The notes under the pieces are model-generated. The model was not told where the DNA came from. It did not search any database and was given only the letters and a program-made list of their open reading frames with translations. From positions 178,382,386 through 178,446,385 of the forward strand of contig OY754327.1 of NCBI GenBank assembly GCA_963573305.1: a stretch of 64,000 bases of DNA. Reading direction: 5' to 3'. Source of the stretch: Pyrrhosoma nymphula. Taxonomy: Eukaryota > Arthropoda > Insecta > Odonata > Coenagrionidae. The position numbers and the translations under genes are program-made. This document shows, piece after piece, positions 47,954-61,748 of this stretch (its first letter is position 1; every line of letters begins with the position of its first letter).

Positions 47954-50900
47954 TTTACATTTTTTTTCTTACGAAAATGAAAAACTTCCGCAAGGTTAGG
48001 CCTGCGACAGTTTGTTTATAAAAAATTAAATTCCTCCAGAAATTAAAGGAGAGCTGTGCGGAATGGACGGCAAGTGGGAAGGATGTGGGTACGTTTTCGA
48101 GGTTGGGTGACCAAAACGAAATATTAAGTGCGGAGCAAAAGGGAAACAGACGCGAGCTACAGGGTGGCGGGATAGGGATCACAGGGATGCCCCGAGAGGG
48201 AAAGAAGAAGGGAAGAGCGTAGCGCCAACGTGGCAGAGACCGCGAAGCCCCGAGGGGCACGCCCTACCGACTTCCATCACGGACGAAAACACACGATCCG
48301 AACAAAGGGTTGAGAAGAGATGGGAAACAATACGTCAAAAATACTCCCGCGTCCGTCGTCAATGACACAACACTCACCGTCTCATTCACCACACGAACGC
48401 GTGAATATCACTGCTCTTTCGATCATGCTCATCAAAAATTACGTAAAATTCTAAATTGAATGCGGCTCTTAAACATGCCTCATAATCACCAAACACACAC
48501 TATATCAGGTTAGGCTTGTACATCAGAATGAAAAGCAAAGATTATGTGGACGAAGTACTATAGGAAAGATCACGAAGGTAACATGACATTACAGTGATCT
48601 GTAGATTCAAGGAGATAATTAGGAACATTTAAAGGCATCTTGAAATCACTATGGAAACACTAAGAAACTTCAAAAACGCGTAAAACGTGAGGCCCCTGAC
48701 TGTAATCGATTCAGTCAAGAAAAATTCATGGATACATAATATGTTCCTTAAGTCCATTAAATTAACTACAAGAAGTCAATACAGAAACTTCTAACAGTTA
48801 ACGTAATTAATTGCAATTGCCAATTATACCCCGGATAACCTAGTTCGATATTTTGCAAATGGAATTTGGTAATAGATTTTGGGAATAATACCTCAACAGC
48901 AGAAAACATGCGTAATAAAAGTCATCATGCATTAATATACACCGTAACTGTGAGAGAAAACATTTTTATTTCAAGTAAAATACAGCAGGAAGATATAGAA
49001 AAAGTTTTAAATTTTCACAAATTTTATAATTTTGCAAAACATACATGAACTCTCTAGAGGTACGTACAATCCAATGATAAACAAGCTTCAACTTCGGCAG
49101 TGAACTGCGAGGCACTGTGCCTTTGGCTCCTAAGGTATGAGGACAACGAGCTGGGGCATGATTAACTAGCCTGTACTTCGACGTCACAGTGCGGAGTCAT
49201 TGTCACAAGAACAAAGCGAGGAAATGTTTCCAATGAGCATCCACAATCAGGAACGTGCATGCAGAAGCATTGTGTGAAGGAATGGAAAGGAAGTTGAATG
49301 CGACAGGATGCAACAGCCCGTCAAAGTAAAAATTAAGGGAGTCGCGCAGCGAATAGATTCATCGATGGGATATAACAATCACAAGACGCCGCGACATAAT
49401 ATCTGCTTTGCACAACAACCAATTGTCTCGAACATGACGAACACGTATGAACCCGAAATGGAGAGAAAGAGTTGAAAAAAAACTTATAATGCGCCATGTC
49501 ACTTCTACTGAAAGAATGGTGTATTTAAAACCTCTTCTGATTTCAAATACCTTACTCTCCGAATTCGTTCCGGGCAAATGAAGACCAAAATTCACAACTC
49601 GCTACGATATATTTTGCAAGGCAATAGGCGTGAATATATTTAGTGGTGGCAACGGATATGCTAATCGAAAAATTTAATTCCAATTTGAAAAGAACGGAGT
49701 GTATTATTAAGCAGTTTACTGCCTCCGACTGGACCTGACAAGGCCACAATCGGCCACAAATGATAAGAGACCGAGCAAATTAAAGACCACAAGGCTCTAA
49801 TATTATCAATTGGCTAACCAAAGGTTTCAGCTGAAAAACAACATCTTCATTGTTGTAATAAATAGCTTGGCCTCCAGTTGCCGGCTTTTAGCGTCATGAA
49901 CGTCCATCGGCTAAATAATTCAAGGCAGAATATTTCATTAAAATATTCCAGCATTATATACAAACATAAAACTGCGCAATAATATATCACGCACATAGTT
50001 ACAACCTTCCTAATCGACCACAACACTTATTTCTGCACGTTATAGGTAAGAATATTATGAAGACATTAAAATACTCAAGGAGGTAAACGATTAACCTGCT
50101 ATTTGCAGCAAAATCATCAGTTTCCTGAGAAAAATTGTCAATAACTATTCATTATAACTATAATAAATAGGATACGCATATGAAGAAGCCATTGAGCTTT
50201 CTCAATAGCTTAACACCCCATGCTTCACGTATTCTCCGAGGTAAATCCTTAAGACCCTGTAATCATTGCAAAATGCCAACTTCGGAGGTGGTATCCTCCC
50301 TTTAAGAGCTATCGTGAACACACCGGGGCTCATTAGCGCCAAAACATAGGTAATAATTTGGAAATGGCAAGATATTGTAGCAATTTCAATTCCAATTACG
50401 GCTTTTCGGCACCGATTATTTCCTCACATGGGAGAGGGCCAACCAAGACGACAAAATCTAAAAAAGACCGCGAAATAGAGAAAATGAAGATGATACCGTA
50501 TTGAGAGGTGAGGTAAAGTTTTTTTTTTGGACGATCGACTGAGCGCCCCGAAGAGGTGTATGCTTGTGTGTGCGTGTTTCAGAGCAGATATGGGGGGGGG
50601 CGTGGGAGGGCCCGAGCGAGAGCCTTTAAAAAAGAGGTCGTCGACCTCGGAGGAACGGGTGATAGGGAGCGGGGGAGCGAGACCAATTTCGCCGGGACCC
50701 GAGGGGTAGGCGGGCGGGGAAGAGGCGGGCGGGCAGCCACGACTCGCGGCTGATTTATTCGCGAAGGGCTCCTCCGCCATCCACCCCGGCGCTGCAACGA
50801 CGTTTTCGCATGACGTTCAAACGCTTTCCGGTGACAACCGTGACGACACGAGTTAGATAAGGGAACCCCGGGTCATTTATTTTTTCAAACGTGTAAGAGG

Positions 50901-51206
50901 CACCTAAAATCCATAGTCGTCAACAAATGTTCAGTACCTACGATAAAAAAACTCTGACTATGGAAATAATGGACGCATAGATTTCTGCCAGTACTGAGCT
51001 ACTTTTTTAGAAAACGGATACACGGGTCCTAAAAAAACGTTTGCCAATATCATAGAAGTTATGGAAGCATGAAATATATCAAGGTCTATTGGTGGACATA
51101 CTAGGTGAATGGAAACTAAATTCAATCGACTTCCACTATAATCCATAAGCCAGAGATATTACTTCGATAAACACGAACAGAAAAAGTAATTACATCATAA
51201 ATGAAA
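47954..51206. other. Non-coding stretch with a GC-rich island
   Basis: Mostly AT-rich with nothing recognised. A G- and CpG-rich island at about 50580-50760 keeps several overlapping frames open, without a recognisable product. Confidence 0.4.
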
Positions 51207-51761
51207 GCACTGGCAACTACACTTCTACGCGAAGTCATATGAGGGAGGTATCCAGGCACGTTAAAGATTTAACTCCTTCTAATTCAGAAAATCCGCGTCA
51301 GGTTTACCAGGCCTGTAGCAACCCTGCAGGTACCTATTACGATGATGAGGAAAATGCCTTCGCTTTCTCAGTTAGGTGAAAGGAGATGTCAGAAAATTCT
51401 TCCGTTCATACCTTGAATAACCGTCAAATCTCTCTCTACATTGGTGTTTAAAATAGCGGATGTGGCTTCAAATACTAGAACGAGCACTGGCAACTACACT
51501 TCTACGCGAAGTCATATGAGGGAGGTATCCAGGCACGTTAAAGATTCAACTCCTTCTAATTCAGAAAATCCGCGTCAGGTTTACCAGGCCTGTAGCAACC
51601 CTGCAAGTACCTATTACGATGATGAGGAAAATGCCTTCGCTTTCTCAGAGTTAGGTGAAAGGAGATGTCAGAAAATTCTTCGTTCATACCTTGAATAACC
51701 GTCAAATCTCTCTCTACATTGGTGTTTAAATTAGCGGATGTGGCTTCAAATACTAGAACGA
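51207..51761. repeat. 277-bp imperfect tandem duplication with a coding-like plus-strand frame
   Basis: A block starting GCACTGGCAACTACAC at 51207 is repeated from 51484 (copies 51207-51483 and 51484-51761). By eye the copies differ at about five places: T/C near 51268, G/A near 51329, a 2-base gap in CTCAG(AG)TTAGG near 51381, one extra C near 51404, and A/T near 51454. In the second copy an 85-codon plus frame (51441-51698) stays open to ...RRCQKILRSYLE. In the first copy the 2-base loss truncates the same frame. I do not recognise the peptide; it may be chance or an unknown exon. Confidence 0.93.
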
Positions 51762-52739
51762 AAAAATAATTCATGTACCTCAAGCTTCGACTACAATACC
51801 AATACAGAGTACTAAAGATAGCCCTATCTCAAAGAGGAAGCGCGAAAAAACGTGCATGAAAAACAACCATCCGCACAACGGCTGGCAAAGAAGCAGAAGA
51901 AGTGCCGGCAAATAGAAATGATTATGATGAAATGATTATTTTCACGATTTAGAAATTTTAAAAGATTCCGGCTCAACTTAATACAAGTAAAAAAAACATA
52001 CGTTCCAAGAATGACAGGCGTGAATTAACAAACTAACTTATATAAAACCCTGATTTCGCACTGCACACATCTGCGATCTCTCCCACTTGCATGATGATCG
52101 AAACAAAAACCAGTAAGGCCCTCAGAAAGCAAAAAGTCGGTCAAAGTCGCCTCCTCACCGAGAGGAACTCCTGATTTCACAGAGAGACGTCAGTTCGGGC
52201 GGTTTATTATTTTTCCTTGGGGCTTTTGCATACACGAATGGACATGGGAGGCTTCGGACCGACCAGGAGAGTAAGAGGAGTCAAGCTACCTATTTACCTA
52301 CGCCACGTCTCGCCATAAAGTGGTATCGAGAACTAATGTTGGGTATCATTTTTTTTCGATAAATATTATACTGGAAGAATGGCGTTGCAGAGTTACGTTT
52401 TCATTTAAAAAAAATACTCAAAACCATCACTGAGTTTTGTTAATACTATTGGTTTAAATATCCACCCTTTCTTACCATTTCAGCAGCATGCTGGTTATAG
52501 CTAAATATAGATAAGCATAACTGTGAAAATAATACGGCGAATACAACCGCCTTTCTTGCTTTAATAAAGCTCTTTACTCTTTCTTTAAATGACGAGATTC
52601 TCAAAAATATTTACCTTCCAATATCATAAACACCCACACTCACCTTTTGGTAAAAAAATAAGAACGTCCACGGTCGCCCAACCATTAAATCATCCATTAA
52701 AGAAGTATACCGGTTAACGTAGGCTAATATTGAAAGTCA
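51762..52739. other. Non-coding stretch, nothing recognised
   Basis: AT-rich, short open frames only, no recognisable repeat or RNA gene. Confidence 0.45.
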
Positions 52740-52744
52740 GAGAA

Positions 52745-53145
52745 AATCCTCCAGATTTTACACGCGAAGGGCCCTTATCTACCTCTACTATTTCTTTCTT
52801 CATCTCCGCGTACGTCCTACCCTTCATCACCCTGTCCATAAAATCTTTCCTCTTTCTTCCCCCTGCCGCTTGCAAACATCCTTCCTTCTACCACGGCTTT
52901 GAGCAACCAACCGCCATTCATTACCACATCCAGCCACTTACCCTGCCTCCCCCTTATCTCATCCAGAAGTTTCCTCTCCTCACCAACCATGACAAGCACT
53001 TCCTCATTTGTCTTCCTCTCCGTCCACCGTACCTTCTCCATCCTACTCCATACCCACATCCCAAACGCCTGCGGCCTTTTCTCGTCCTCTTTTCTCAGAG
53101 TCCACGTTTCTGCTCCATAAAATGCTACTCTCCAAATCAAATCAT
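52745..53145 (-). pseudogene. 5'-truncated, frameshifted LINE retrotransposon ORF2 relic (C-terminal part)
   Basis: The minus-strand translation from 53140 reads FYGAETWTLRKEDEKR, then MWVWSRMEKVRWTERKTNEE, then VGEERKLLDEIRGRQGKW and LLKAVVEGRM. This is the region after the reverse transcriptase domain in many arthropod non-LTR retrotransposons. Near 52865 the homology moves by one base into another frame (FMDRVMKGRTYAEMKKE) and runs on to about 52745, so the copy is broken by a frameshift. The catalytic palm of the reverse transcriptase and the endonuclease are absent, consistent with 5' truncation on insertion. The long plus-strand frame over the same bases (52730-53149) is its antisense shadow. 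The family name is not determined. Confidence 0.85.
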
Positions 53146-53150
53146 TTAAT

Positions 53151-56100
53151 ATTAACGGGAAAAAACTTAATTTTCCCTCGTATTACCAGAGCGACCTCTT
53201 TACTTGGTGCATATGAAACTTAACTAATGCAAAACTGTTAAACTTCCCGTTTAATTCACAAGTTTAGTTTTCAGGGTTCGCGATCGTTCTTTTCATGTAA
53301 CAGTTAATGATCGTAACATCTAGGCGTTCTTCCAAACGCCTCCGCGGTGAAGGCCGAAGAATGACACCATGACAACACGGATAGAGCAGAACATTGATCG
53401 TACCAGTACCTAACGTCCTCACACGAAACAAGAGCGTTCCCGCATAACAGACGCTGACGCCACAAGCAGCGCATTGGCTGATGAAATATTAAAACGAAGG
53501 GTTGCAACGACACACCAAAAAACTATTGGAGTGACTCGCGCAGACGACTAACATCCCGGCAAATCACTTTTACTCGTTGAGTTGTGAAAGAGTTCGTGGA
53601 GTGCCGAGCGCGTAATCGGACACGTACGGTCACGCCAGATGTTGGCCGAAAGCAGTATTCCGTAAGACAGATGCATGTAGTCATTTGAGAACGTACGTAC
53701 ATACCAAAATTAATGCACGCACGTACCACCCTATTTTCACAGTCCAAAAACGATATGCTCGAGGAAAAACGAAGGCGTCTCCGATAACACGACTTCCACC
53801 ACGCTCACGAATTTCCGTCCCGTGAAAATCGCATTGAGATTCGACGGATTTGTCTGAGGGAGAGAAAAATCGAGGGGCGATGTATGTACTCACGAGCCAT
53901 TGTCATGGCGGTTTAGCTGCCAAAAATACATAGCTAGACAATACTAGACAAAATTCCGTTCGAAGAAAATCTGCGAACAGAAAAACAAATCCTCTAGTGA
54001 TGGGTATAAAATTATATTTCTCACCTCGAAATTATATCTGTCACTTCGAGGAATTCCATTTTTCCGAGCGTACTCCATTTGTGATACTGATATTTGTGTT
54101 CTAAAATAGGAGTAAAACAAAGCTTGCGACATTAAATTTAAAAAGATTCTATCGATATTTCCCCAGTGGGTCACGAAGCGGGAGAAGCCACAGAGCTCAG
54201 AATAAGCGAACATTATCTATACGGAACTCGAAACAACGAGTAAAGTATTTGCGGCAAAGAAGTTTGAGTAGAGATGCAGCAGAAGATTTATAATGCTTTT
54301 CTACACCCTTGTTTCTTTGAACATTTCAAATCTTATACTCACAAAGGGAAAATTGCACTTTTAGTCCCAAAAAAGATTTTTTAACAGCCAACGAGCTGAA
54401 ACCTTGGGGAAACCTTAAATAAAGATAAGCAAGACATTTTTGACCCGCTACGAAAGATATCTTAACGTAGAAGCTACACCAGCTCGCCGTAGAGATTTTA
54501 AAGATAAAATACATGCGGTCGGATAAAATTCAGAACTTAAAAATATACAAAAATGTATCAAAATGAAAACAAAGAAAAACAATCAATTCGAACTGCATAT
54601 TCTTCTTTTGAAATCCATTACATTAGGATGTCAGATTCAAAGGTGTTAAGTAAGTTCAAAATGGCAAAGGAATCCAAAAACAAAATTCTCCGAAGCATTC
54701 AACTAAAATTCATCATTTGATTAAGCATACTGATCTGTCAAAGAAATAGGAAATTCAGGTTCCACTGCTATAACGGAGAAATTGATCAATTTCTACTTGC
54801 CACAGCTGTCCACAAGCCACAGTTGTCTACAAAACAAGCCTTTTTAGAACCGCATCGACTTCACGTGCCTCGCAATCCAGTTATTAAAAATAAAATAAAT
54901 CTTTCGATGACGAAGCTGACCGAAATGAGTCACCGCCCACTACAAGCCCATGCTTGGGCCGGTTAAGAGCACTCCCGTTCGGTCTGCGGGCAGGAGAGAG
55001 CCCCTTGCTTTAAGATGGGAGATAAGGGAGGGCGGCGCCTGAATTAACACACGTGGTCCGTTGGGATGGCGCCTTGTGAGTCGAAAAGTTGCGATCACTA
55101 TCTATGGAACTAAAGCCCTTCAAAGAGTACGAAAGGCAGGGTACGACTAAGACACCGGTGAAAAGACGCACAGAGCAACCTAAAGAGTAAAGAAAGGGAG
55201 TAGTTTGAGAAAAACTAAGAAAAATGCGACGCGAATTTGAGCTGGAACGAAAATCAGGAACACCATGGACAAAAAATAAAGGCGAGACAAAAAGATACAC
55301 GTGATTTACATGGTAACGGCCAACTAAAGTATTATCTCTTAATCTCCAAAAAAAACACGAGAATCATACTTGAACTGTTTTCAGTGACCATTCAGCAAAA
55401 TGCTAGACCTTAATAAGCAATCAAATGGAACTAAGATAAGATGAAAGAGCGAGCATCTAAAGAAATAAAAACAGATATTAACCCAATAGGCCTGGATTAC
55501 ATATTGTTTTTCCTATAAATTCTCCTAACCTAAGTTTATACCTTGGAAAAAACTGGTCAGGTTAAAATTACAGGAAAAAGTGTAACTAAGGCAGGTCTTT
55601 TGGAATAATTTCACCATTTTTTGGCACATTTAAGTACCATCGATGAGATGCAGGTATATTGTACAGCAATTGTTATTTCGTTTAAATCATGTTTACGAGA
55701 ATTATTTTACATCGCAGGGTATTTCGGTACATTACGCATGGGCATATTATACGCTGACCAGGCACATACGGTTACTGAATCCCTCTAATTTCCCACTTAC
55801 CGAAGGAGATTACTTTGTTTGGAAGGGTAAATGAACCCTTTTTTTCTTTTCATCAGCCTCACATGAACATCCATTTTACTCATTCATATCGAGTCATCGT
55901 ATCAATTTTTATTTACATCGGCTGGGCGATCCTAGGTAAAATAATATACACTACGATAAATATACTTACTAAATCCCGTAATGCTATGACACAACTTTTT
56001 CGAAGGATTAACAGAAATGAGTTCCAACTACATTGCTCCGGACGATGTTTTATCCCTCACCAGTAGCAAAACAGACATCCACCTGTCACTAACAGAATAT

Positions 56101-56480
56101 CGAACGCATTTTATTTTCAGCTATACCTGTGAATCCATTGTAGAAAACGAAATTCGTATGGCAGCACGAGAGAAATTACGGCAACAGCAACTACACAGCT
56201 TTATTCCAAGGTGATTTTAGCAATCACTAGTATAAAACAATTAGAAAAACTGAAACAGCTGTAGCCTAACGAATCGGACAAATCGTCGTATGTGTCCCCG
56301 TGCGAGTGGGGACTCGACAAGCAGCAAGCCACGGTCGAGTGCCCGGCGAATCATCCGTTAGTTCAGCGGCGAGACGGAGGGATGAGACTCGGGACAGGGT
56401 GGGGGAGAGGCGACGCGGAAAGAGTACATGTACATGAGAGGGAGCGCAACGCGAGTGGAAAAGAAGGGAGTACAGAGTTG
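53151..56480. other. Non-coding stretch, nothing recognised
   Basis: About 3.3 kb of AT-rich sequence with unsupported open frames under 100 codons. No RNA gene, exon or transposon end found. Confidence 0.45.
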
Positions 56481-56488
56481 GTACAGGC

Positions 56489-57099
56489 TAGGGCTGGGCG
56501 GTTTTCCAATATATTGGTTCCAATATCATTATTTTTAAATATTGGGATTCCAAAATCACAATTTTTGAACGAACAATACCAATAACCGGTATTGGAAATT
56601 GGTGGTCGGAAAACCCAATATTTGTAATTGGAATATTGTATATTGAAGAACCAATATTTCCAATTGGATTATTGAATATTGGATTACCAATGTTAAAAAT
56701 TCAAGTATTGAATATTGGAACCCGGCGAGGAGGGTGATCGGAGAGCGCTCTAATCTTTGAAAACAGACGGCGTGGCACTCAGTACAGCACTTTCTTTTCC
56801 GCCATTATTCATAGCAATAACTGTGGAAAAGAAGCTTACATTACTTTCCTTGTTTTATTAAAAGATTTTTACATAGTTAAAACAGTGCAAACCATTGTAA
56901 GCAAGATATTTTTACCGGTTAATATTGCAATTCTCAATATTTTCCAATATATCTACCAATATTTCATTTTTTCATTATTTCCAATATGCCAAAATTTTCC
57001 AATATTCAATAGCCTAATACAGGTAATTGATATTGGTCCATTTTTAATATTTTAAGATATTGGATATTGATATTGGGATTCAAATACCACCCAGCCCTA
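56489..57099. mobile_element. Non-autonomous hAT-like element rich in CCAATATT motifs
   Basis: The ends TAGGGCTGGGCGGT (56489) and ACCACCCAGCCCTA (to 57099) are inverted repeats with one mismatch. They are flanked by GTACAGGC (56481-56488) and GTACAAGC (57100-57107), a 7/8 match of hAT-type 8-bp length. Both arms are dense with CCAATAT/ATATTGG and AATATTGG motifs in both orientations, giving strong self-pairing; the centre (56715-56900) is unrelated. No transposase frame. The TAGGG-type terminus and 8-bp flank support hAT, by inference. Confidence 0.87.
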
Positions 57100-57107
57100 G
57101 TACAAGC

Positions 57108-60100
57108 GCCATGATCCAGTGCCCGCTCGTTTTTCCACGTGAAAGAACTTCAACAAGCCACCCAAACGAGGACACCTAAATGAAGAACTGTTTTTAATCA
57201 AGACTGAAATTTAAACAAGCTGTAAAACAACACGAATACTCTACCCAAAAATTGTTTTCAATTCCATATTTCTCGCCAAAAGTTGCTAAAGCTAATGTGG
57301 TTGCTAGTGAAATCCATTCCGCTGCCCGGGTGACGACGAATAGACACGAGAGAAAGGCAGATTGTTCAGCAGCCCCCCAGACTACTCCAATTCTGCGAGG
57401 AGGAAACTTCCGAGCACATTTAATGGCTTATTAAGCCGAGATTTTCTTGGGATCTTTTGTTCGGCCAAGGATTCTGCGGACGCCAGGATTTTTCTCCATG
57501 AAAACCAATTTCTACCTCCCACGTAACACAAATTACATCGCTTAAGTAATATCATTATTAGGTGCACATATATGCAATCCCCAGTAGAACCACAAAATCA
57601 CACGACCATTTTATCTAATTTTCTGAAACGAAGGAATTCCTTTCTCATATGAATCAACAGTGGAGGCAGCACATGGCTACTGCACATAGCATAAATTCTT
57701 ATAACAACTTTAAAACTAACAATTCTTTTCCACACCGTTGGATCACAAGCCCACTAAATCAGATGAAGAAATTCAAGTACATGTTATTTCAAAAATAAGC
57801 AGGGGAAACCATCTATTCTATGAGTAGGAAAACCTTAATTACCACTCTACGATGACGATATACGCTGTCGTTACGCTATAAGTTACGGTCGTTGAAAGCT
57901 TTAAGTTTGAGAAAAATTGACTCACCAATTAAGAATCCTTTTAATCAGGTGCTCTGACGATTAATCCGCTTCTTTCACAGTTTTCACCGACCACACCACC
58001 ACTTTTCAAAGGAAAGGAACGAACAACAAGAGCGTCGGGCACAACTGGTTTGAACTCGGCAAGACCGCCTGCCACGTACTGAGCGGTAACTGGGCAACTA
58101 TCTGCCCGCAAGACGACGTCCGGCCGCCCCTAGCTTTTTACTTTTATCGCTGTGGCGCGGAGACGACAGCACTGCGCATGCTAAGCCTTCCGGTCGACCC
58201 TCCGTATCTCCCTCTCCCCTCAAGTGACTTCGGCTGCGAAACCTTCGACACCACTTCCTTCCTTCCTCCGCTCCCAATGCACACCACCCTCCGAAAGTGA
58301 ACATGCGATGGAGAGAGAGTGAGGGGAGGCGGAGGGATGGAAGAGGGTGCAGGGGGAAACTCGGGCACCACCTGCTCCCCACAAATCCAACACCTGCCCC
58401 CCTTTCCCTGCGAGCTTAGAAGACACTCCCCCTCCGCTCGCCTGGCCACCCACACATATAGATGAAATGGCCATGACTTACAGAAGGAAAAATACATAAT
58501 ATGTGCATTACTATTTGACAAAGTGGATAATTATATGCTCCCTGATCGTTTCAGAAGCGACAGATGAGCTGTTCTACAAGAATAACACCATGCTCTTACA
58601 TTTCGATTATTTACTTAAAAATAATCCTTTCGTGAAATAGTAGTCCACCAAATGGATTTTCGTGATAGTAAATTCTCTCCATCACGATGCGTCGATGTAA
58701 TCCTCGCACAGCAACGTGTCGAGGAACAGAAAAAAAACTTTAACATGAAAAACCTGAAGTGTTGGCCAATATTATTTTAATGAACCCACGTCAGAAAGGA
58801 TGAACCCTGGGGCAGATTGCTATGACTATTTTAGGAAGAAATGCGGCTAGCGTGGCAGTGGCTACAAGTACCAGTGGCGGTTGCAGATAATGCACCCTTC
58901 GCGGTCAGCGTGTTGTGGGGTTTGATTGAGGAGATCGGCGGCGATTCCTCGAACGATAAAAGCAAGGAGCATTGAGGATTGAGGGGGGATAGACGGCAGA
59001 CGGGGGCAGAGGACGGGGGGAGGGGACAGATGGCCGCGCGTTTGTCAAGTAACACACGTCGTTGTCCGGTGAAATGACAGTAGGGATGACTAACCAGAGA
59101 AAGAGCACGAAGGAATGGAAGAGGCTGGAAGGGAACGGGTCCGTGAACTTGAGGAAGTACCAACTTGAATGATAAATTTAACACTGGAATCTGTTCATAA
59201 TGATAGATTTCGTAAACAAATGGCTCTTTTAAAAAATTACGAATTAAATAAAACTAATTATCCAACCAGAGCTAACATCATCGATATCATAAGATTCTGA
59301 TGCATGAACGTAAAAAACAATTAAAGTCGTAATAAACTCAGAAATGGCAGTGTAATTACCCAAAAATTAAGGAATAACAAGATACCCAAAAGGCTTTGGT
59401 CTTCATCTCAACAAAGCTAAAAAATTTCTCCTTCAATATACAACACGGACCCGTGTGATTATTTTATACTATTATCTCCAAGATCAGAAATATAGCCTTC
59501 TGCATGATATCTGCCATAAGACTTTTTTAATAAATTCCTGGGCAGGATACGATGCTACATTATATGGGATTCCAAACGCGGATAAATAAAGTGTTTACCG
59601 GAGATGATAATCTTTGCACAGATAGTCATTACCTCGTAAAAATTTAAGGTCATAACGCAACGAATCTCGCATGCTCGTACTCGAGTGTTGACGAGGATCA
59701 CACAAGGAACAGCGGTCGATCCACTCCGATAAAACCTTTAACAAGCAACAAGCGCGTTCCTGAAAACTGCTCACCTATCGAATCCGTTGACTGGTTATCG
59801 GCACAAGCGGTTTCGAAACATGTTTAGCTGGTGGGTCAAGGGTTACACATACATGGGCGAGCCTTGGTTTGTAAGAAAAGGCTCATTGGAATGCGGTACG
59901 CGCGCAGCAAACGTGCTCGCGGATTAAGACAAGAGGACGTTTCGGATTCCTCGATCAGGTTTAGCTCAACTTTTTGAAGTCCGCATTCCAGTGAAGACCG
60001 GCGAGTAGGAACGAAGCACTCATGGGCATAAGGAGCTATCCACTGACAATGAGGAATAATTCAAAAACAATGCTTCTTTACACGCCCGCATAATTAGACA

Positions 60101-61740
60101 TCTTATTTGATAGAAGCCGAAAGTAAATGTTGACGATCCTAATTTAATCTTTTTAGAAATGTCTTAAGTAAAATGGTCATGATTCTTTCTGGCAATACCC
60201 ACGCGTGCATCACTTGGTAAGTCACTTAGAAGCTAACTTGTGATTCCAACATAAAAATATCACTGATGAACACGTAATTATAATCATTAGTAGTAGTCTA
60301 CCGACGAAGGTTGTTCAAGAAGGACATAAATAGTGTCTCTATCTGATCGTCTGAAGTCCTAGGCAACCACTGCTTTATACTATTTCATTATTAAATTCGA
60401 CAAAATAAGGATTAATAAAATTAAAATAAAATGAAGATAACGTGTATCAATCAAAGAGGGGACATGAAATCAGCAAATAACATAAGCCCAAGAAAAAACC
60501 AAATTTACTCAGGAAAACAATAAGAGAGATATGTTAGGAGTTGACACAGCGACAATTGCGCAATCTGTGGTAATTCAAAGACTGCCGTCTATATCTAAAG
60601 ACAACGGTATTTATGAATACTACAGTCGGGAACAAAGATTACTACACAGTAGTAAGTGAAAGTATTTGTAGCACCTGGAAGTTTATTGTGGGGTTATCTA
60701 GCTAATACGATTTCTGGAATGACAGGACTAATGCCGCTTAACGAGTCTTAAGGCAGTTATCCCTTTTTTGGTAAAAGCAGAATGAACTCTTATCGCTTAC
60801 GTGAAAATGGTATTGTCAAGTTTAAAATGAGTTGAGACTTAATGAGGACCCATATTTTTCTCAACAAATATAATTTAAACAAGCCAAAATTTAAGTTCAC
60901 ATGATAAATATGTCACTCATAAATACGGAAACTGAAAAATGGGCGTGGAGACGTGAGCGTCCATACAATATTTTCCAGGGGGGGACAAGACATAGGTTTA
61001 AGAAGGGGGGTCCGAGGAGCCCTCTCTCAGAAGGTTTAGTAAATTTGAGGTCTCAGGAGTACATTTTTGGAACATCTAAGGTGAATGACAATTTTCTAAA
61101 TTTGTCACTAAAATATTAATTTAATCCTGCAAAAATAATAAATAAATTAAATTTTCCCTTCCTTTTCTTATTTTACCGGGATGCTAGGTGGGGGGGCCGC
61201 GCCCCCCCTCCCCCTTTGCCCCCATGTATGGGCGCCCATGCGTGGAGAGTGGCGGACCACGACAATTCTTTGCAAAGGCGCACAAAAATATCCTGAGGTT
61301 ACAAGAAGTTAAGACGCAATCCCTGAGTACTTAATTAGGAAGGTGACGGGCGCTGATAACGGGATAGACGCCCGACGTTAGTAGCGGGGTCGTCCCAAGG
61401 TCAGATTCCCTCCACGCTGCCACCGATGCGGAAACAATGGTAATGGTCCCTCCCTCCTTCGCCCTCGAAGCCAGAAACCGGCGCCAGCATTAACTGGTGG
61501 GGGGAGAGAAAGACTCCGACAGGAAAGAAAGCCCGAGGGGAAGAACTGAGTGGGGAGGAGGGTGAAGAGGAGATATAATTGTCGAAAGAGTGGAATTCAA
61601 CCATATTGAAACTCCAGAAAACCGCCACATAGCTACGAGAAAAAAAGTCACGCCCTACTTAAGTGGAAATTAATTTTTAACCTAAAACTTTTAGCATTTT
61701 TAACTTCTCTAATTTTTATCAGCCCTTGTAGATCCATATA
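57108..61740. other. Non-coding stretch with skewed islands
   Basis: No supported gene. A pyrimidine-rich plus-strand island lies at about 58140-58450 and a G-rich patch at about 58975-59035; both keep meaningless frames open. At 60939-61250 a possible repeat has GGGGGG and CCCCCC tracts and mirrored GCGYCCATACA ends (around 60956 and 61224), but I cannot fix its limits. Another purine-rich island covers about 61495-61575. Confidence 0.4.
60939..61250. repeat. Possible interspersed repeat with mirrored GCG(T/C)CCATACA ends
   Basis: AGCGTCCATACAAT near 60957 and ATGTATGGGCGCCC near 61224 are approximate inverted repeats. Each is followed inward by G-rich (left) or C-rich (right) tracts with respect to the plus strand: CCAGGGGGGGAC and CCCCCCCTCCCCCTTTGCCC. 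Similar G-rich sequences bordering AT-rich cores are familiar from arthropod genomes. The match is short, no target duplication is evident, and the limits are approximate. Confidence 0.35.
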
Positions 61741-61748
61741 AAAATACT

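Noticed and set aside
52730..53149. 139-codon plus-strand frame
   Set aside because: It is the antisense of the LINE relic, whose minus-strand translation is the recognisable one.
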